From contig DCGS01000019.1 in NCBI GenBank assembly GCA_002314645.1, forward strand, positions 14,808 to 25,272: a DNA stretch of 10,465 bases, given 5' to 3'. The DNA comes from Ruminococcaceae bacterium UBA1772. GTDB taxonomy: Bacteria > Bacillota > Clostridia > Oscillospirales > Acutalibacteraceae. The position numbers and the translations under genes were made by a program. The notes below the pieces were generated by a model. The model had not been told where the DNA came from. It was given only the letters and a program-made list of their open reading frames with translations, and made no database searches. Below, piece by piece: positions 1 through 8,800 of this stretch (within the stretch, counting starts at the first letter, position 1; each line of letters opens with the position of its first letter).

Positions 1-1874
1 CAACTGACCCTGACCGTGAGGGAGAGGCAATTTCATGGCACCTTGCTACACTTCTTGATATAGACATGAACAAGGCATGCCGTGTTACTTTCAACGAAAT
101 TACAAAGACAGGTATTATGAACGGTATTGCAGATCCACACAAAATTGACATGGATCTTGTAAACGCTCAGCAGGCTCGTCGTATTCTTGATAGACTTGTA
201 GGTTATAGAATAAGCCCATTCGTTTCTCAGAAAATTAGAAGAGGTCTTTCAGCTGGCCGTGTTCAGTCAGTTGCTGTAAGACTTATTGTTGACCGTGAGG
301 AAGAAATCCGTGCATTCACTCCAGAAGAGTACTGGACAATAGATGCAAAGTTCACACCTCCACAGGCAAGAAAATCATTCCAGGCAAGCTTCGTTGGTGA
401 CGAAACAGGCAAGGTTAAACCAGAAACAAAAGAACAGGTAGACAAATATTTAGCTCGACTTGAATCTGCAACTTATACAGTTGACTCAGTAAAGAAAGGT
501 ACAAGAAAGAAGCAGCCAGCTCCACCTTTCATTACTTCAACACTCCAGCAGGATGCTTCAAGAAGACTTGGCTTCCAGACTAAGAGAACTATGAAGGTTG
601 CTCAGGAGCTTTATGAAGGTGTTGAGGTTAAGGGTAGAGGACAAGTAGGTCTTATTACCTACATGAGAACTGACTCCCTTAGAATTTCTGAGGAAGCTCG
701 TGCAATGACAACTTCTTACATTAAGTCAACATATGGCGACAAGTACCTTCCAGAAAAGCCAAGATATTTCAAATCTAGAAATAATGCACAGGATGCACAC
801 GAAGCAATTAGACCAACAGATGTATCTTTAACACCTGAAGAGGCAAAGGCAAGCCTTACATCTGACCAGTACAAGCTCTACAAGCTCATCTGGCAGAGAT
901 TCATTGCAAGTCTCATGGCTTCTTGCATTCAGAACACAGTAAAGGTAGACATTAAGGCTACTAATGCTGGAAGTGACAGTGAATACTGCATGTTTTCAGC
1001 AAGTGGTTACACAGTTAAGTTTGACGGTTTCACTGTTCTTTATGACATTGAAGTTGACGAGGAAGAATCAGGATCAAAGCTTCCTGAACTCTCTGAAAAG
1101 GATGTATTAAAACTCAAAGACCTTGCTGGCAACCAGCACTTCACTCAGCCACCAGCAAGATTTACAGAAGCATCACTTGTTAAGGCACTTGAAGAAAATG
1201 GTGTTGGTAGACCAAGTACCTATGCTTCAATTATTTCAACAATTCTTTCAAGAGAATATGTTGCAAGAGATGGCAAGCTCTTAAAGCCAACTGAACTTGG
1301 TGAAGCAACAACAAACCTTCTTAAGGAAAGATTCCCTAAGTTTGTAAACACTAAGTTTACAGCTCAAATGGAAAACGAGCTTGACGAAGTCAGCGAAGGA
1401 AAGATTGAGTACGTTGGAATTATCAGCGAATTCTATGAAGACCTTGAAGCAACACTTAAAAAGGCTAAGGTTGAAATGGAAGGCGTTAAAATCCAGCTTG
1501 AAGAGGATAAGACAGACATTCCATGCGACAAGTGTGGAAGAATGATGGTTGTTAAAACTGGACGTTTTGGTAAGTTCCTTGCATGTCCAGGATATCCAGA
1601 GTGTAAGAATACAAAGCCACTTATTCAGGAGACAGGTGCTACTTGTCCTAAGTGCGGTGGCAACGTTATCCAAAGAAAGTCAAAGCGTGGATATGTATTC
1701 TTCGGTTGTAGTAACTATCCAAACTGTGACTTCAGCACATGGGACGCTCCAACAAATGAAAAGTGTCCTGATTGCGGAAGCAGTCTTTTCAAACATAAGT
1801 CATCTAACATATGTCTTAAGGAAGGCTGCGGCTACGAAGTAGCAGCTCCAAAGAAGAGAGGAAACAAAGAATAA
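1..1874 (+). CDS. topA: DNA topoisomerase I (type IA), 5' end missing
   Basis: Relaxes negatively supercoiled DNA by cutting one strand through a 5'-phosphotyrosine and passing the other strand. The reading frame is open from the first base (first full codon at 3) and opens with TDPDREGEAISWHL, the metal-binding end of the TOPRIM domain. The gene therefore starts before the window, with roughly the first 100-110 residues missing; the ATG at 66 is internal. The catalytic tyrosine is in GLITYMRTDS (Tyr codon at 660), and QDAHEAIRPT follows near 789. Other family motifs are SAGRVQSVAVRLI (from about 249), PAPPFITSTLQQDASRRLGF and ENGVGRPSTYASI. The C-terminus carries three four-cysteine zinc fingers, at 1524-1604, 1644-1727 and 1764-1829, then a basic tail. 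623 residues are visible, so the whole protein would be about 730, normal for the family. The TAA stop abuts the trmFO ATG with no gap. Identity is certain. Confidence 0.98.
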   Translation, partial: TDPDREGEAISWHLATLLDIDMNKACRVTFNEITKTGIMNGIADPHKIDMDLVNAQQARRILDRLVGYRISPFVSQKIRRGLSAGRVQSVAVRLIVDREEEIRAFTPEEYWTIDAKFTPPQARKSFQASFVGDETGKVKPETKEQVDKYLARLESATYTVDSVKKGTRKKQPAPPFITSTLQQDASRRLGFQTKRTMKVAQELYEGVEVKGRGQVGLITYMRTDSLRISEEARAMTTSYIKSTYGDKYLPEKPRYFKSRNNAQDAHEAIRPTDVSLTPEEAKASLTSDQYKLYKLIWQRFIASLMASCIQNTVKVDIKATNAGSDSEYCMFSASGYTVKFDGFTVLYDIEVDEEESGSKLPELSEKDVLKLKDLAGNQHFTQPPARFTEASLVKALEENGVGRPSTYASIISTILSREYVARDGKLLKPTELGEATTNLLKERFPKFVNTKFTAQMENELDEVSEGKIEYVGIISEFYEDLEATLKKAKVEMEGVKIQLEEDKTDIPCDKCGRMMVVKTGRFGKFLACPGYPECKNTKPLIQETGATCPKCGGNVIQRKSKRGYVFFGCSNYPNCDFSTWDAPTNEKCPDCGSSLFKHKSSNICLKEGCGYEVAAPKKRGNKE

Positions 1875-3188
1875 ATGAAGGCAATTGTAATAGGCGCAGG
1901 TTTTGCAGGGTGTGAAGCTGCAATGCAGCTCGCGGGCGCAGGCATTGAAACTCATCTCTATGAGATGAAGCCTCATAAATACTCACCCGCTCATAAAAGT
2001 GAAAATTTTGCAGAACTCGTTTGTTCTAATTCCTTTAAGGCAATGCGAATTGCATCTGCCGCTGGACTTATGAAGGAAGAGATGTCAAGACTTGGCTCTC
2101 TTTGTGTACGCGTAGCAAAAGAGTGCAGCGTTCCAGCGGGCGGTGCCCTTTCCGTGGATAGGGATTTATTCTCTGAAATGGTTACAAAAGAGATTAAATC
2201 GCAGGAGAACATCATTATCCACTATGAGGAAGTGACGGAAATTCCAGAGGATGCGGATGTAGTAATAATTGCAGCTGGTCCTTTGGTTTCAGACGCACTT
2301 GCAAAGAACATTGAAAAACTCTGTGGCGACTCGCTTCATTTCTTTGATGCTGCGGCTCCAATTGTTAGCGCAGACAGTATAGATATGGACAAAGCCTTCT
2401 TCCAGTCAAGATATGACCGCGGTGAAGGTGACGACTACATTAACTGTCCAATGAACAAGGAAGAATATGAGGCGTTTTACGCAGAACTCATAAACGCCGA
2501 AAGTGCGCCACAACATGATTTTGACAAAAGACATGGCGTATACGAAGGTTGCATGCCAATTGAGGTTATGGCAAGTCGCGGGGCTGACACAATGAGATTT
2601 GGTCCGCTAAAACCCGTGGGACTTAGAGACCCTAGAACAGGTCACAGACCTTGGGCATGTCTTCAGCTTAGAAAAGAGACTAAAGAGGGAACCATGTACA
2701 ACCTTGTTGGCTTCCAAACTAACCTAAAGTTTGGTGAGCAGAAGAGAGTCTTCTCAATGATTCCCGCTCTACACGACGCCGAGTTTTTCAGATATGGCGT
2801 AATGCACAGAAACACATATATTAATTCGCCAAAGCTTTTAGGTCCAGACTTTGGATTTAAAACAAGACCAGGTCTTTACTTTGCAGGACAAATTACAGGC
2901 GTAGAAGGATATATGGAATCTGCAATGTCAGGAATTCTTGCTGGCATAAACGCAGTTAAATATTTAAAGGGCGAGGAGAAGTTTGTTCTTCCGAACTTCA
3001 CTATGATGGGTGCCATAACCGCATATATAAGTGACCCACTTGTGGAAAACTTTCAGCCTATGGGTGCCAATTTTGGAGTACTTCCAGCAATTGAACCTAA
3101 AATTCGTGACAAACAGGAAAGATATGCGGCACTTGCTGAAAGGTCGCTTAAGTATTTTGATGAAATGCAGGAGGAGGCAATAAAATGA
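1875..3188 (+). CDS. trmFO: Methylenetetrahydrofolate-tRNA-(uracil-5-)-methyltransferase TrmFO
   Basis: FAD- and folate-dependent enzyme that makes 5-methyluridine at position 54 in the T-loop of tRNAs, taking the carbon from methylenetetrahydrofolate rather than from SAM. The 437 residues match the family's usual length. The N-terminus has the dinucleotide-binding motif GAGFAGCE (residues 7-14). The two catalytic cysteines known from the B. subtilis enzyme (Cys53 and Cys226) are matched by Cys50 in ELVCSNSFKA and Cys226 in YEGCMPIEVM. The C-terminal FAD-binding stretch FAGQITGVEGYMESA is also present. The ATG directly follows the topA stop. The only ribosome binding match is a weak GAGG at 1858-1861, 13 bases upstream, so translation is probably coupled to topA. 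Next to topA is its usual place in Firmicutes. Its 3' end overlaps plsX by ATGA. Codon use is less biased than in topA or plsX. Confidence 0.97.
   Translation: MKAIVIGAGFAGCEAAMQLAGAGIETHLYEMKPHKYSPAHKSENFAELVCSNSFKAMRIASAAGLMKEEMSRLGSLCVRVAKECSVPAGGALSVDRDLFSEMVTKEIKSQENIIIHYEEVTEIPEDADVVIIAAGPLVSDALAKNIEKLCGDSLHFFDAAAPIVSADSIDMDKAFFQSRYDRGEGDDYINCPMNKEEYEAFYAELINAESAPQHDFDKRHGVYEGCMPIEVMASRGADTMRFGPLKPVGLRDPRTGHRPWACLQLRKETKEGTMYNLVGFQTNLKFGEQKRVFSMIPALHDAEFFRYGVMHRNTYINSPKLLGPDFGFKTRPGLYFAGQITGVEGYMESAMSGILAGINAVKYLKGEEKFVLPNFTMMGAITAYISDPLVENFQPMGANFGVLPAIEPKIRDKQERYAALAERSLKYFDEMQEEAIK
3169..3177 (+). promoter_or_regulatory. Strong ribosome binding site of plsX
   Basis: AGGAGGAGG lies in the last codons of trmFO and ends 7 bases before the plsX ATG at 3185. 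This is among the strongest Shine-Dalgarno matches in the window. It suggests plsX can recruit ribosomes itself and does not depend only on termination-reinitiation at the ATGA overlap. Confidence 0.8.
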
Positions 3189-4192
3189 AAATTATTGTAG
3201 ATGCATTTGGAGGAGACAATGCTCCTTTAGAAATTTTGAAGGGTGCAGCTCTTGCTGAAACTGAACTTGGTTGCAGCATTCTTTTAGTTGGCGATGAAAA
3301 CAAGATTCAGAGCTGTGCAAAGGAAAACAATATAGACATCAGCAAGATGGAAATAAAACACACTGAGGATGTAATTCTTGTTGAGGAACATCCACAGTCA
3401 ATTCTTAAGGAACACAAGAATTCATCACTTGGCCTTGGTCTTCAGCTTTTAGCCGACGGTAGGGGCGATGCATTCGTAACTGCAGGATCATCAGGTGCAA
3501 CAGTTGTTGGTGCTACATTCCTTGTTAAGAGAATTAAGGGAATTAAGCGTGCTGCCATTGCATCACTCATGCCAAATGACGAAGGCATGTTCATGATGAT
3601 GGACTGTGGCGCAAACTTAAGCTGTACTCCTGAAGTACTCAACATGTTTGCAATCATGGCAACAACATACATGGAGAAGGTTCAAGGTGTTAAGAATCCT
3701 CGTGTTGCTCTTGCAAACATTGGTGTTGAACCAAACAAGGGTACAGAGACACTTGTTGAGACATACAAGATTATGGAAAAGGCAAATTACAACTTCGTTG
3801 GTAACATTGAAGTTAGAGATATTGCAAAGGGCGGAACAGATATTGTTATCTGTGAAGGATTTACAGGAAACGTAATCCTTAAGATGTACGAGGGTGTAGC
3901 AGGCGTTCTTGCTGGAAACATTAAAGCAATGTTTAAGAAGAACATCTTCACAATGATTGGTGCACTCTTCGTAAAATCAGGCCTTGATGCATTTAAAAAG
4001 AAGATGGACTACAAAGAGTTTGGCGGAGCACCTCTCATGGGTGTTGCAAAGCCTGTAATTAAGGCACACGGTTCTTCAGATGCAAGAGCATTTAAGAACG
4101 CAATCCGTCAGGCAATGTTCTACGCTGAAAGCGGAGCAATTGATGAAATTGCAAAGGCTGCAGCAGAATTCAAAGGAAGCAGTGAAGAATAA
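3185..4192 (+). CDS. plsX: Phosphate acyltransferase PlsX
   Basis: Converts acyl-ACP and phosphate to acyl-phosphate, the acyl donor used by PlsY for glycerol-3-phosphate acylation in the first step of phospholipid synthesis; peripheral membrane protein in bacteria such as B. subtilis. The 335 residues match the family length. The N-terminus IIVDAFGGDNAP (from residue 3) is the family's VDAMGGDxxP motif with Phe for Met. The usual GNTGA block appears as GSSGA (residues 101-105). DCGAN (140-144), NIGVEPNKG (from 178) and EGFTGNVILK (from 224) match the conserved core. It starts at the ATG in the ATGA overlap with trmFO, under a strong ribosome binding site, and ends by sharing one base with rnc (TAATG). 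In many Firmicutes acpP, sometimes with fabD and fabG, follows plsX; here none does. Lysine codons strongly favour AAG, suggesting high expression. Confidence 0.96.
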   Translation: MKIIVDAFGGDNAPLEILKGAALAETELGCSILLVGDENKIQSCAKENNIDISKMEIKHTEDVILVEEHPQSILKEHKNSSLGLGLQLLADGRGDAFVTAGSSGATVVGATFLVKRIKGIKRAAIASLMPNDEGMFMMMDCGANLSCTPEVLNMFAIMATTYMEKVQGVKNPRVALANIGVEPNKGTETLVETYKIMEKANYNFVGNIEVRDIAKGGTDIVICEGFTGNVILKMYEGVAGVLAGNIKAMFKKNIFTMIGALFVKSGLDAFKKKMDYKEFGGAPLMGVAKPVIKAHGSSDARAFKNAIRQAMFYAESGAIDEIAKAAAEFKGSSEE

Positions 4193-4866
4193 TGTTTAAA
4201 GAATTAGAAAGTGCTCTTCAGTATGAGTATAAAGACATAAGTCTTTTAGAGACTGCTGTCACTCATTCTTCATATGCAAATGAGAAGGGCCCTGGCAACA
4301 AGTATAACGAACGACTTGAATTCCTTGGCGACTCAGTTTTAGGCTTCATTACAGCAGACTACTTTTTTGAGCATTTCAAAAATGTTCCAGAAGGTGACTT
4401 AACAAAGCTTAGAGCTGCAACCGTATGTGAGAATTCACTCTATGAGTTCGCAAAGGAAATAAACCTTGGCAAGTATTTACTTCTTGGCAAGGGCGAACTA
4501 CATAATGGTGGTCGTGAGCGTGCTTCAATTTTGGCAGATGCCTTTGAAGCAGTAATTGCTTCAATTTACCTTGACGGTGGAATTGAAGAGGCTCGCAAGT
4601 TCGTTTTAAGATTTGTTGAGAAAGCTGTTGAAAACCATCAGGTTTCATTCAAGGACTACAAGACACAGCTTCAAGAGGTTATTCAAAAGAATCCTGAAGA
4701 GAAGCTCTCATATGTTCTTGTAGAAGAATCTGGACCTGATCATAATAAGTCCTTTACCGTTGAGGTACATTTGAATTCAAATGTCATAGGTAAAGGAACA
4801 GGCAGAAGCAAGAAGCTTGCTGAGCAAGAGGCTGCAAAAGAGGCACTTGCTCTTATGGGACTTTAA
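4192..4866 (+). CDS. rnc: Ribonuclease III
   Basis: Double-strand-specific endoribonuclease that processes ribosomal RNA precursors and other structured RNAs as a homodimer. The 224 residues are typical. The N-terminal catalytic domain (about 1-145) has the signature NERLEFLGDSVL. By alignment to the E. coli catalytic acids (Glu38, Asp45, Asp114, Glu117), the metal-binding residues are Glu40, Asp47, Asp116 and Glu119; Glu43 matches E. coli Glu41. A double-stranded RNA binding domain occupies about 155-222, ending in the typical GTGRSKKLAEQEAAKEAL helix. The start overlaps the plsX stop by one base (TAATG). The nearest purine-rich match, AAAGGA at 4172-4177, lies 14 bases upstream, rather far, so translational coupling to plsX is likely. 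All catalytic residues are intact. Confidence 0.97.
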   Translation: MFKELESALQYEYKDISLLETAVTHSSYANEKGPGNKYNERLEFLGDSVLGFITADYFFEHFKNVPEGDLTKLRAATVCENSLYEFAKEINLGKYLLLGKGELHNGGRERASILADAFEAVIASIYLDGGIEEARKFVLRFVEKAVENHQVSFKDYKTQLQEVIQKNPEEKLSYVLVEESGPDHNKSFTVEVHLNSNVIGKGTGRSKKLAEQEAAKEALALMGL

Positions 4867-4867
4867 T

Positions 4868-5872
4868 ATGAGCGGGGAAAAGCACGCAAACATTGCGCTT
4901 TTTGTAGCTCATAAGGGTTGTCCCAATACGTGCAGCTTTTGCAACCAAAGAATAATTTCAGGGGAAGTTAACACCGCCTCGGCTCTGGACGTAAAAGCTT
5001 CTGTTGAAACAGCACTGGCAAGTGGTGCAAAGGATGCACAGCTTGCATTCTTTGGTGGAAGCTTTACAGCAATTGAGGATGACTACAGGCGTGAACTTCT
5101 AGAGGCTGCCAAGCCATATGTCAAAAATGGCAGTATAAGTGGAATTAGAATTTCCACACGCCCAGACAAAATAGACGAGGAAATACTGAGCGAACTAAAG
5201 GAGTATGGTGTAAAAGCCATTGAACTCGGCGCACAAAGCATGGTTGACGAGGTATTACTTGCAAACGAACGTGGGCATCTTTCAGATGACGTTAGAAAGT
5301 CAGCAAAGCTCATTCGTGACTTTGGATTTGAACTTGGACTTCAAATGATGACAGGTCTTTACAAGGACACAGATGAGGGTGCCATATACACCGCAAATGA
5401 ATTAATTAAACTTTCACCAGACACGGTTCGTATTTATCCAACTGTTGTGCTTGAGGGCACAAGACTTCACGAGCTTTTAAAAACTGGAGAGTTTGTTCCA
5501 CAGAGAACGGAGTCTGCCGTAAAGCTCTGTGCAAGGCTCATTCCAATGTTCGAGGAAGCAGGAATACGAATTATTCGCGTAGGACTTCATTCTGGCGGAA
5601 ATGTTGATGAAGGTTTCGTGGATGGTGCTTACCATCCAGCATTCAAAGAACTCTGTGAAAGTGAAATATACTTAAACAAAGCAAAAGAGTCTTTGAAGGA
5701 TAAGAAAATAGGAAAGTATATTATTTACGTTTCTCCATCCGAAATTTCTAAGATGGTAGGACAGAAACGTGTGAATATAGAAAAACTGAAGGAAATGGGA
5801 TTTGACTGCACAGTTAAATCTAGTGAACTTCTAAAAAAATATGAAATTAATATTGAGGTTGACTCGGAATGA
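4868..5872 (+). CDS. Elp3-like radical SAM protein without acetyltransferase domain
   Basis: Predicted radical SAM iron-sulfur enzyme of the family found between rnc and smc in clostridia; substrate unknown. Numbering is from the ATG at 4868 (334 residues). The cluster motif CxxxCxxC is Cys18, Cys22 and Cys25 in KGCPNTCSFCNQR. It is followed by GGS at 63-65 (SAM-binding), RPD at 98-100, ELGAQS at 119-124, RGH at 135-137 and RIYPT at 188-192, an order shared with the Elp3 core. Elp3's C-terminal GNAT acetyltransferase domain is absent; instead the last 45 or so residues contain MVGQKRVNI, resembling a KH-domain GxxG loop. An in-frame ATG at 4817 would add 17 residues inside rnc. I prefer 4868 because it lies one base after the rnc stop and puts the cysteine motif at the family's usual distance from the N-terminus. 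Its ribosome site is weak (GGA at 4858-4860). A role in RNA modification is inference only. Confidence 0.88.
   Translation: MSGEKHANIALFVAHKGCPNTCSFCNQRIISGEVNTASALDVKASVETALASGAKDAQLAFFGGSFTAIEDDYRRELLEAAKPYVKNGSISGIRISTRPDKIDEEILSELKEYGVKAIELGAQSMVDEVLLANERGHLSDDVRKSAKLIRDFGFELGLQMMTGLYKDTDEGAIYTANELIKLSPDTVRIYPTVVLEGTRLHELLKTGEFVPQRTESAVKLCARLIPMFEEAGIRIIRVGLHSGGNVDEGFVDGAYHPAFKELCESEIYLNKAKESLKDKKIGKYIIYVSPSEISKMVGQKRVNIEKLKEMGFDCTVKSSELLKKYEINIEVDSE
5855..5858 (+). promoter_or_regulatory. Ribosome binding site of smc
   Basis: GAGG within the last codons of the radical SAM gene, 10 bases before the smc ATG at 5869. It is modest and slightly distant, but it supports the ATGA-overlap start, which also gives the standard SMC N-terminus (MILKSLELQGFKSF). 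Confidence 0.5.
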
Positions 5873-8800
5873 TATTAAAATCACTTGAATTGCAAGGCTT
5901 TAAATCGTTCCCAGACAAAACTGTTCTCAGTTTTGACAAGGGAATGACTGCCGTTGTAGGACCTAACGGTTCAGGAAAAAGTAATATTTCTGACGCCGTT
6001 CGTTGGGTTCTTGGTGAGCAGTCTACAAAGAACTTGCGTGGATCTAAAATGGAAGACGTTGTCTTTGGTGGAACCGATATCCGTAAGGCTATGGGTTACG
6101 CTGAAGTTACTTTGCGCCTTGATAACAAAGACCATTCTTTGGCAAACGACGAAGATGAGGTTAGTATTACAAGAAGATACTACCGTTCTGGCGAAAGTGA
6201 ATATCAGATTAATGGAAAGGTAGTACGTCTTAAGGACGTAAACGAACTTTTCATGGACACAGGCCTTGGCCGTGATGGATATTCCATTGTCAGCCAGGGT
6301 AAGGTTGCTGACATGGTTTCTGCAAAGTCAAAAGAGCGTCGTGATATGCTTGAAGAAGCTGCAGGAATTTCTCATTACAGATACAGAAGAACAGATGCTC
6401 TTCGTCGCCTTTCTCAGACAGAAGAGAATCTTGTCCGTCTCCGCGACATCCTTGCCGAACTTGAAGGTCGCGTAGGCCCACTCAAAATTCAGAGTGAAAA
6501 GGCAGAGAAATTCCTTGTTCTTGCAAACGAGAAGAAGGAACTTGAAATCAGCCTTTGGCTTTACACCATTGACAGCTTAAAGGAAAAGCTCCGTGAACAG
6601 GAGCGCAAAATTGAAATATCATCCGCACAATATCATTCATCTGAAGAAGAACTTGAGTCAATTGAAAAGAAAATAGAAGAAATAATTGAGAGTACAAGAA
6701 GCATTACTCTTGAAATTGAAGAAATCCGCCGTGGCATGTCAGAGCATGACGAGAGAATGGCCGAAATTTCTTCAAGCATTGCCGTAAATGAAAACACAAT
6801 TTTACATAACAATCAGTCCATTGAAAGAATCCAGAAGGATATGGACAATGCAGTTGGACAGAGAAGTGAAATTGAAAAGACAATTGAAGATGCAAATGCT
6901 CAAATTGAGAAGTTAAATATTGACGTTGAAGCAAAGAGAGAAGAACTCAAAGGCCTCACATTAACAGTAACTTCTCTTTCTAAGGAAAATGAGGAAAACT
7001 CAGGAAAGACTCTTGAGCTTCAGAGTAACCTTCAAGAGGTTTCAAAGAAGCTTGCAGACTGTCGTGTTAGAAAGTCATCAGCGCTTTCAGGATGCGAGGA
7101 AATAAAGTCAAGAGGAGAAAATGTTGACTCATCTCTTTCAGAAAGAAATAAGATTGCAGATCAGTTTAAGGTTGAAGAAAAGAATGTTTTAAAGAGACTT
7201 GCTGACTGTGAAGAAAATATTAGTTCAATCAATAACACAATTAGTGGTTACACACTTCGTGTAAAGACTAGAAGTGAAAAATACGAAAAGCAGAAGGCAG
7301 AGCTTGAAGCACTTCGTATTGACGTTTCTCAAAAAGAATCAAAAATTCGCATGCTTGAAGATCTTGAAAAGAACATGGAAGGATATTCAGGCAGTGTTAA
7401 GTCTGTAATGAAAGAGTCTGGAAGAGGAGCCCTTTCTGGTATTCACGGACCTCTTTCTAAGCTCATTACAGTAAAGGACAAGTATGCCGCTGCAATTGAA
7501 ACTGCACTTGGTGCTGCAGTTCAGTTTGTAGTAGTAGACAAAGAAGCCGATGCCAAAAGAGCAATCAACTTCCTTAAGGACACAAAGGGTGGACGTGCAA
7601 CATTCCTCCCAATTGCTGCAATTAAGGGTAAAGACCTTCAAGAGAAGGGTCTTGACGACTGCTTCGGCTTCGTAAACATTGCAAGTGAGCTTGTATCTGC
7701 AGATGCAAAGTACAGCGAAATTGTAAAGGCTCAGCTTGCAAGAACTGTTGTTGTTGAAGACATTGACAGTGCCATTGCAATTGGTAAAAAATACGGCAAC
7801 AGATTTAAGATAGTTACTCTTGATGGACAAGTTATAAATGCTGGCGGTTCAATGACTGGTGGTTCTAGAGTTCAAAATGCGGGTATTCTTTCACGTTCTG
7901 GTGCCATAGATGACCAAAAGAAAGAGCTTGAATCGCTCCGTAAGAAGCTCAGTCTCATGGAACAGGACTTCAAGCAGGTAAGTGAAGAGCTTGCACTTGC
8001 AAAGGCTGAACTTGAGGCATCTGATGCTGACCTCATTACTGCAAACGAGGAAAAGGTTCGTATTGAAAGTACACTTACACTTGTTCGTGGACAGCTTCAG
8101 TCTGTAATGGATGCACTTAAGGAATTGGAGAATGAACACAAGACATCATCTCTTCGTATTCAGGAATTTGAGCGCATTGTTGAAGCTGCTGAGAAAGAAG
8201 AAAAAGAACTCACAGCTGAATCAGAAAAGATTGAAAACGAAATTTCAAAGCTTACTGGTAGTGCAGAGGAACTCCTTAGAACTCGTGAGGAAATGACTCA
8301 GAAGAGCAACCAGATAGACATGGAAATCCTTGCTCTTACTAAGGACATTCAAGTTCAGAAGGAAACAATTGAAAGACTTAATGCGGCAACTCTTTCTGAG
8401 GCTGATAGAGAAGCTCAACTTAAGGCTGAAATTGAAGCATTCCAGAAGCTCAATGAAGAGGCAACTGCTCAGATTGAAAAACTCAAAGTGGACGCTGAGG
8501 AACTCAAAGCATCTGCAATTAAGTCTGAGGAGCGCATTGAAGCCCTTACAAATAGACGTAACGAAGAAGAAGCTGAAAGCACAAAGCTTCGTCTTCTTGA
8601 AAGAAATAAGACTACTGAAAGAGAACAGCTCAGTGGTGAGCTTGCAAGACTTGAAGAGCGTAAGGCAAACATGCTCCGTGAGTATGACGACACAGTCAAC
8701 AAGCTCTATGATGAATACCAGCTCACAAGACGTGAGGCTGGAGAAATTTCAGAGCCAGCTGAAGATCCAAAGCAGACTCAAATTTCACTTTCAGAAGTTA

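Noticed and set aside
66..68. ATG at 66 as the start of topA
   Set aside because: The same frame is open upstream and encodes the TOPRIM DxDxxGE motif from position 3, so the gene is cut by the window edge and this ATG is internal.
4817..4867. Upstream in-frame start for the radical SAM gene, overlapping rnc by 50 bases
   Set aside because: The extra 17 residues (MLSKRLQKRHLLLWDFN) are the out-of-frame reading of the conserved end of the RNase III double-stranded RNA binding domain, and the ATG at 4868 gives the family-like N-terminus.
7387..7830. 147-codon antisense open frame within smc
   Set aside because: It lies opposite the conserved SMC hinge; the Cys/Asn/Lys-rich translation is typical of a shadow frame.
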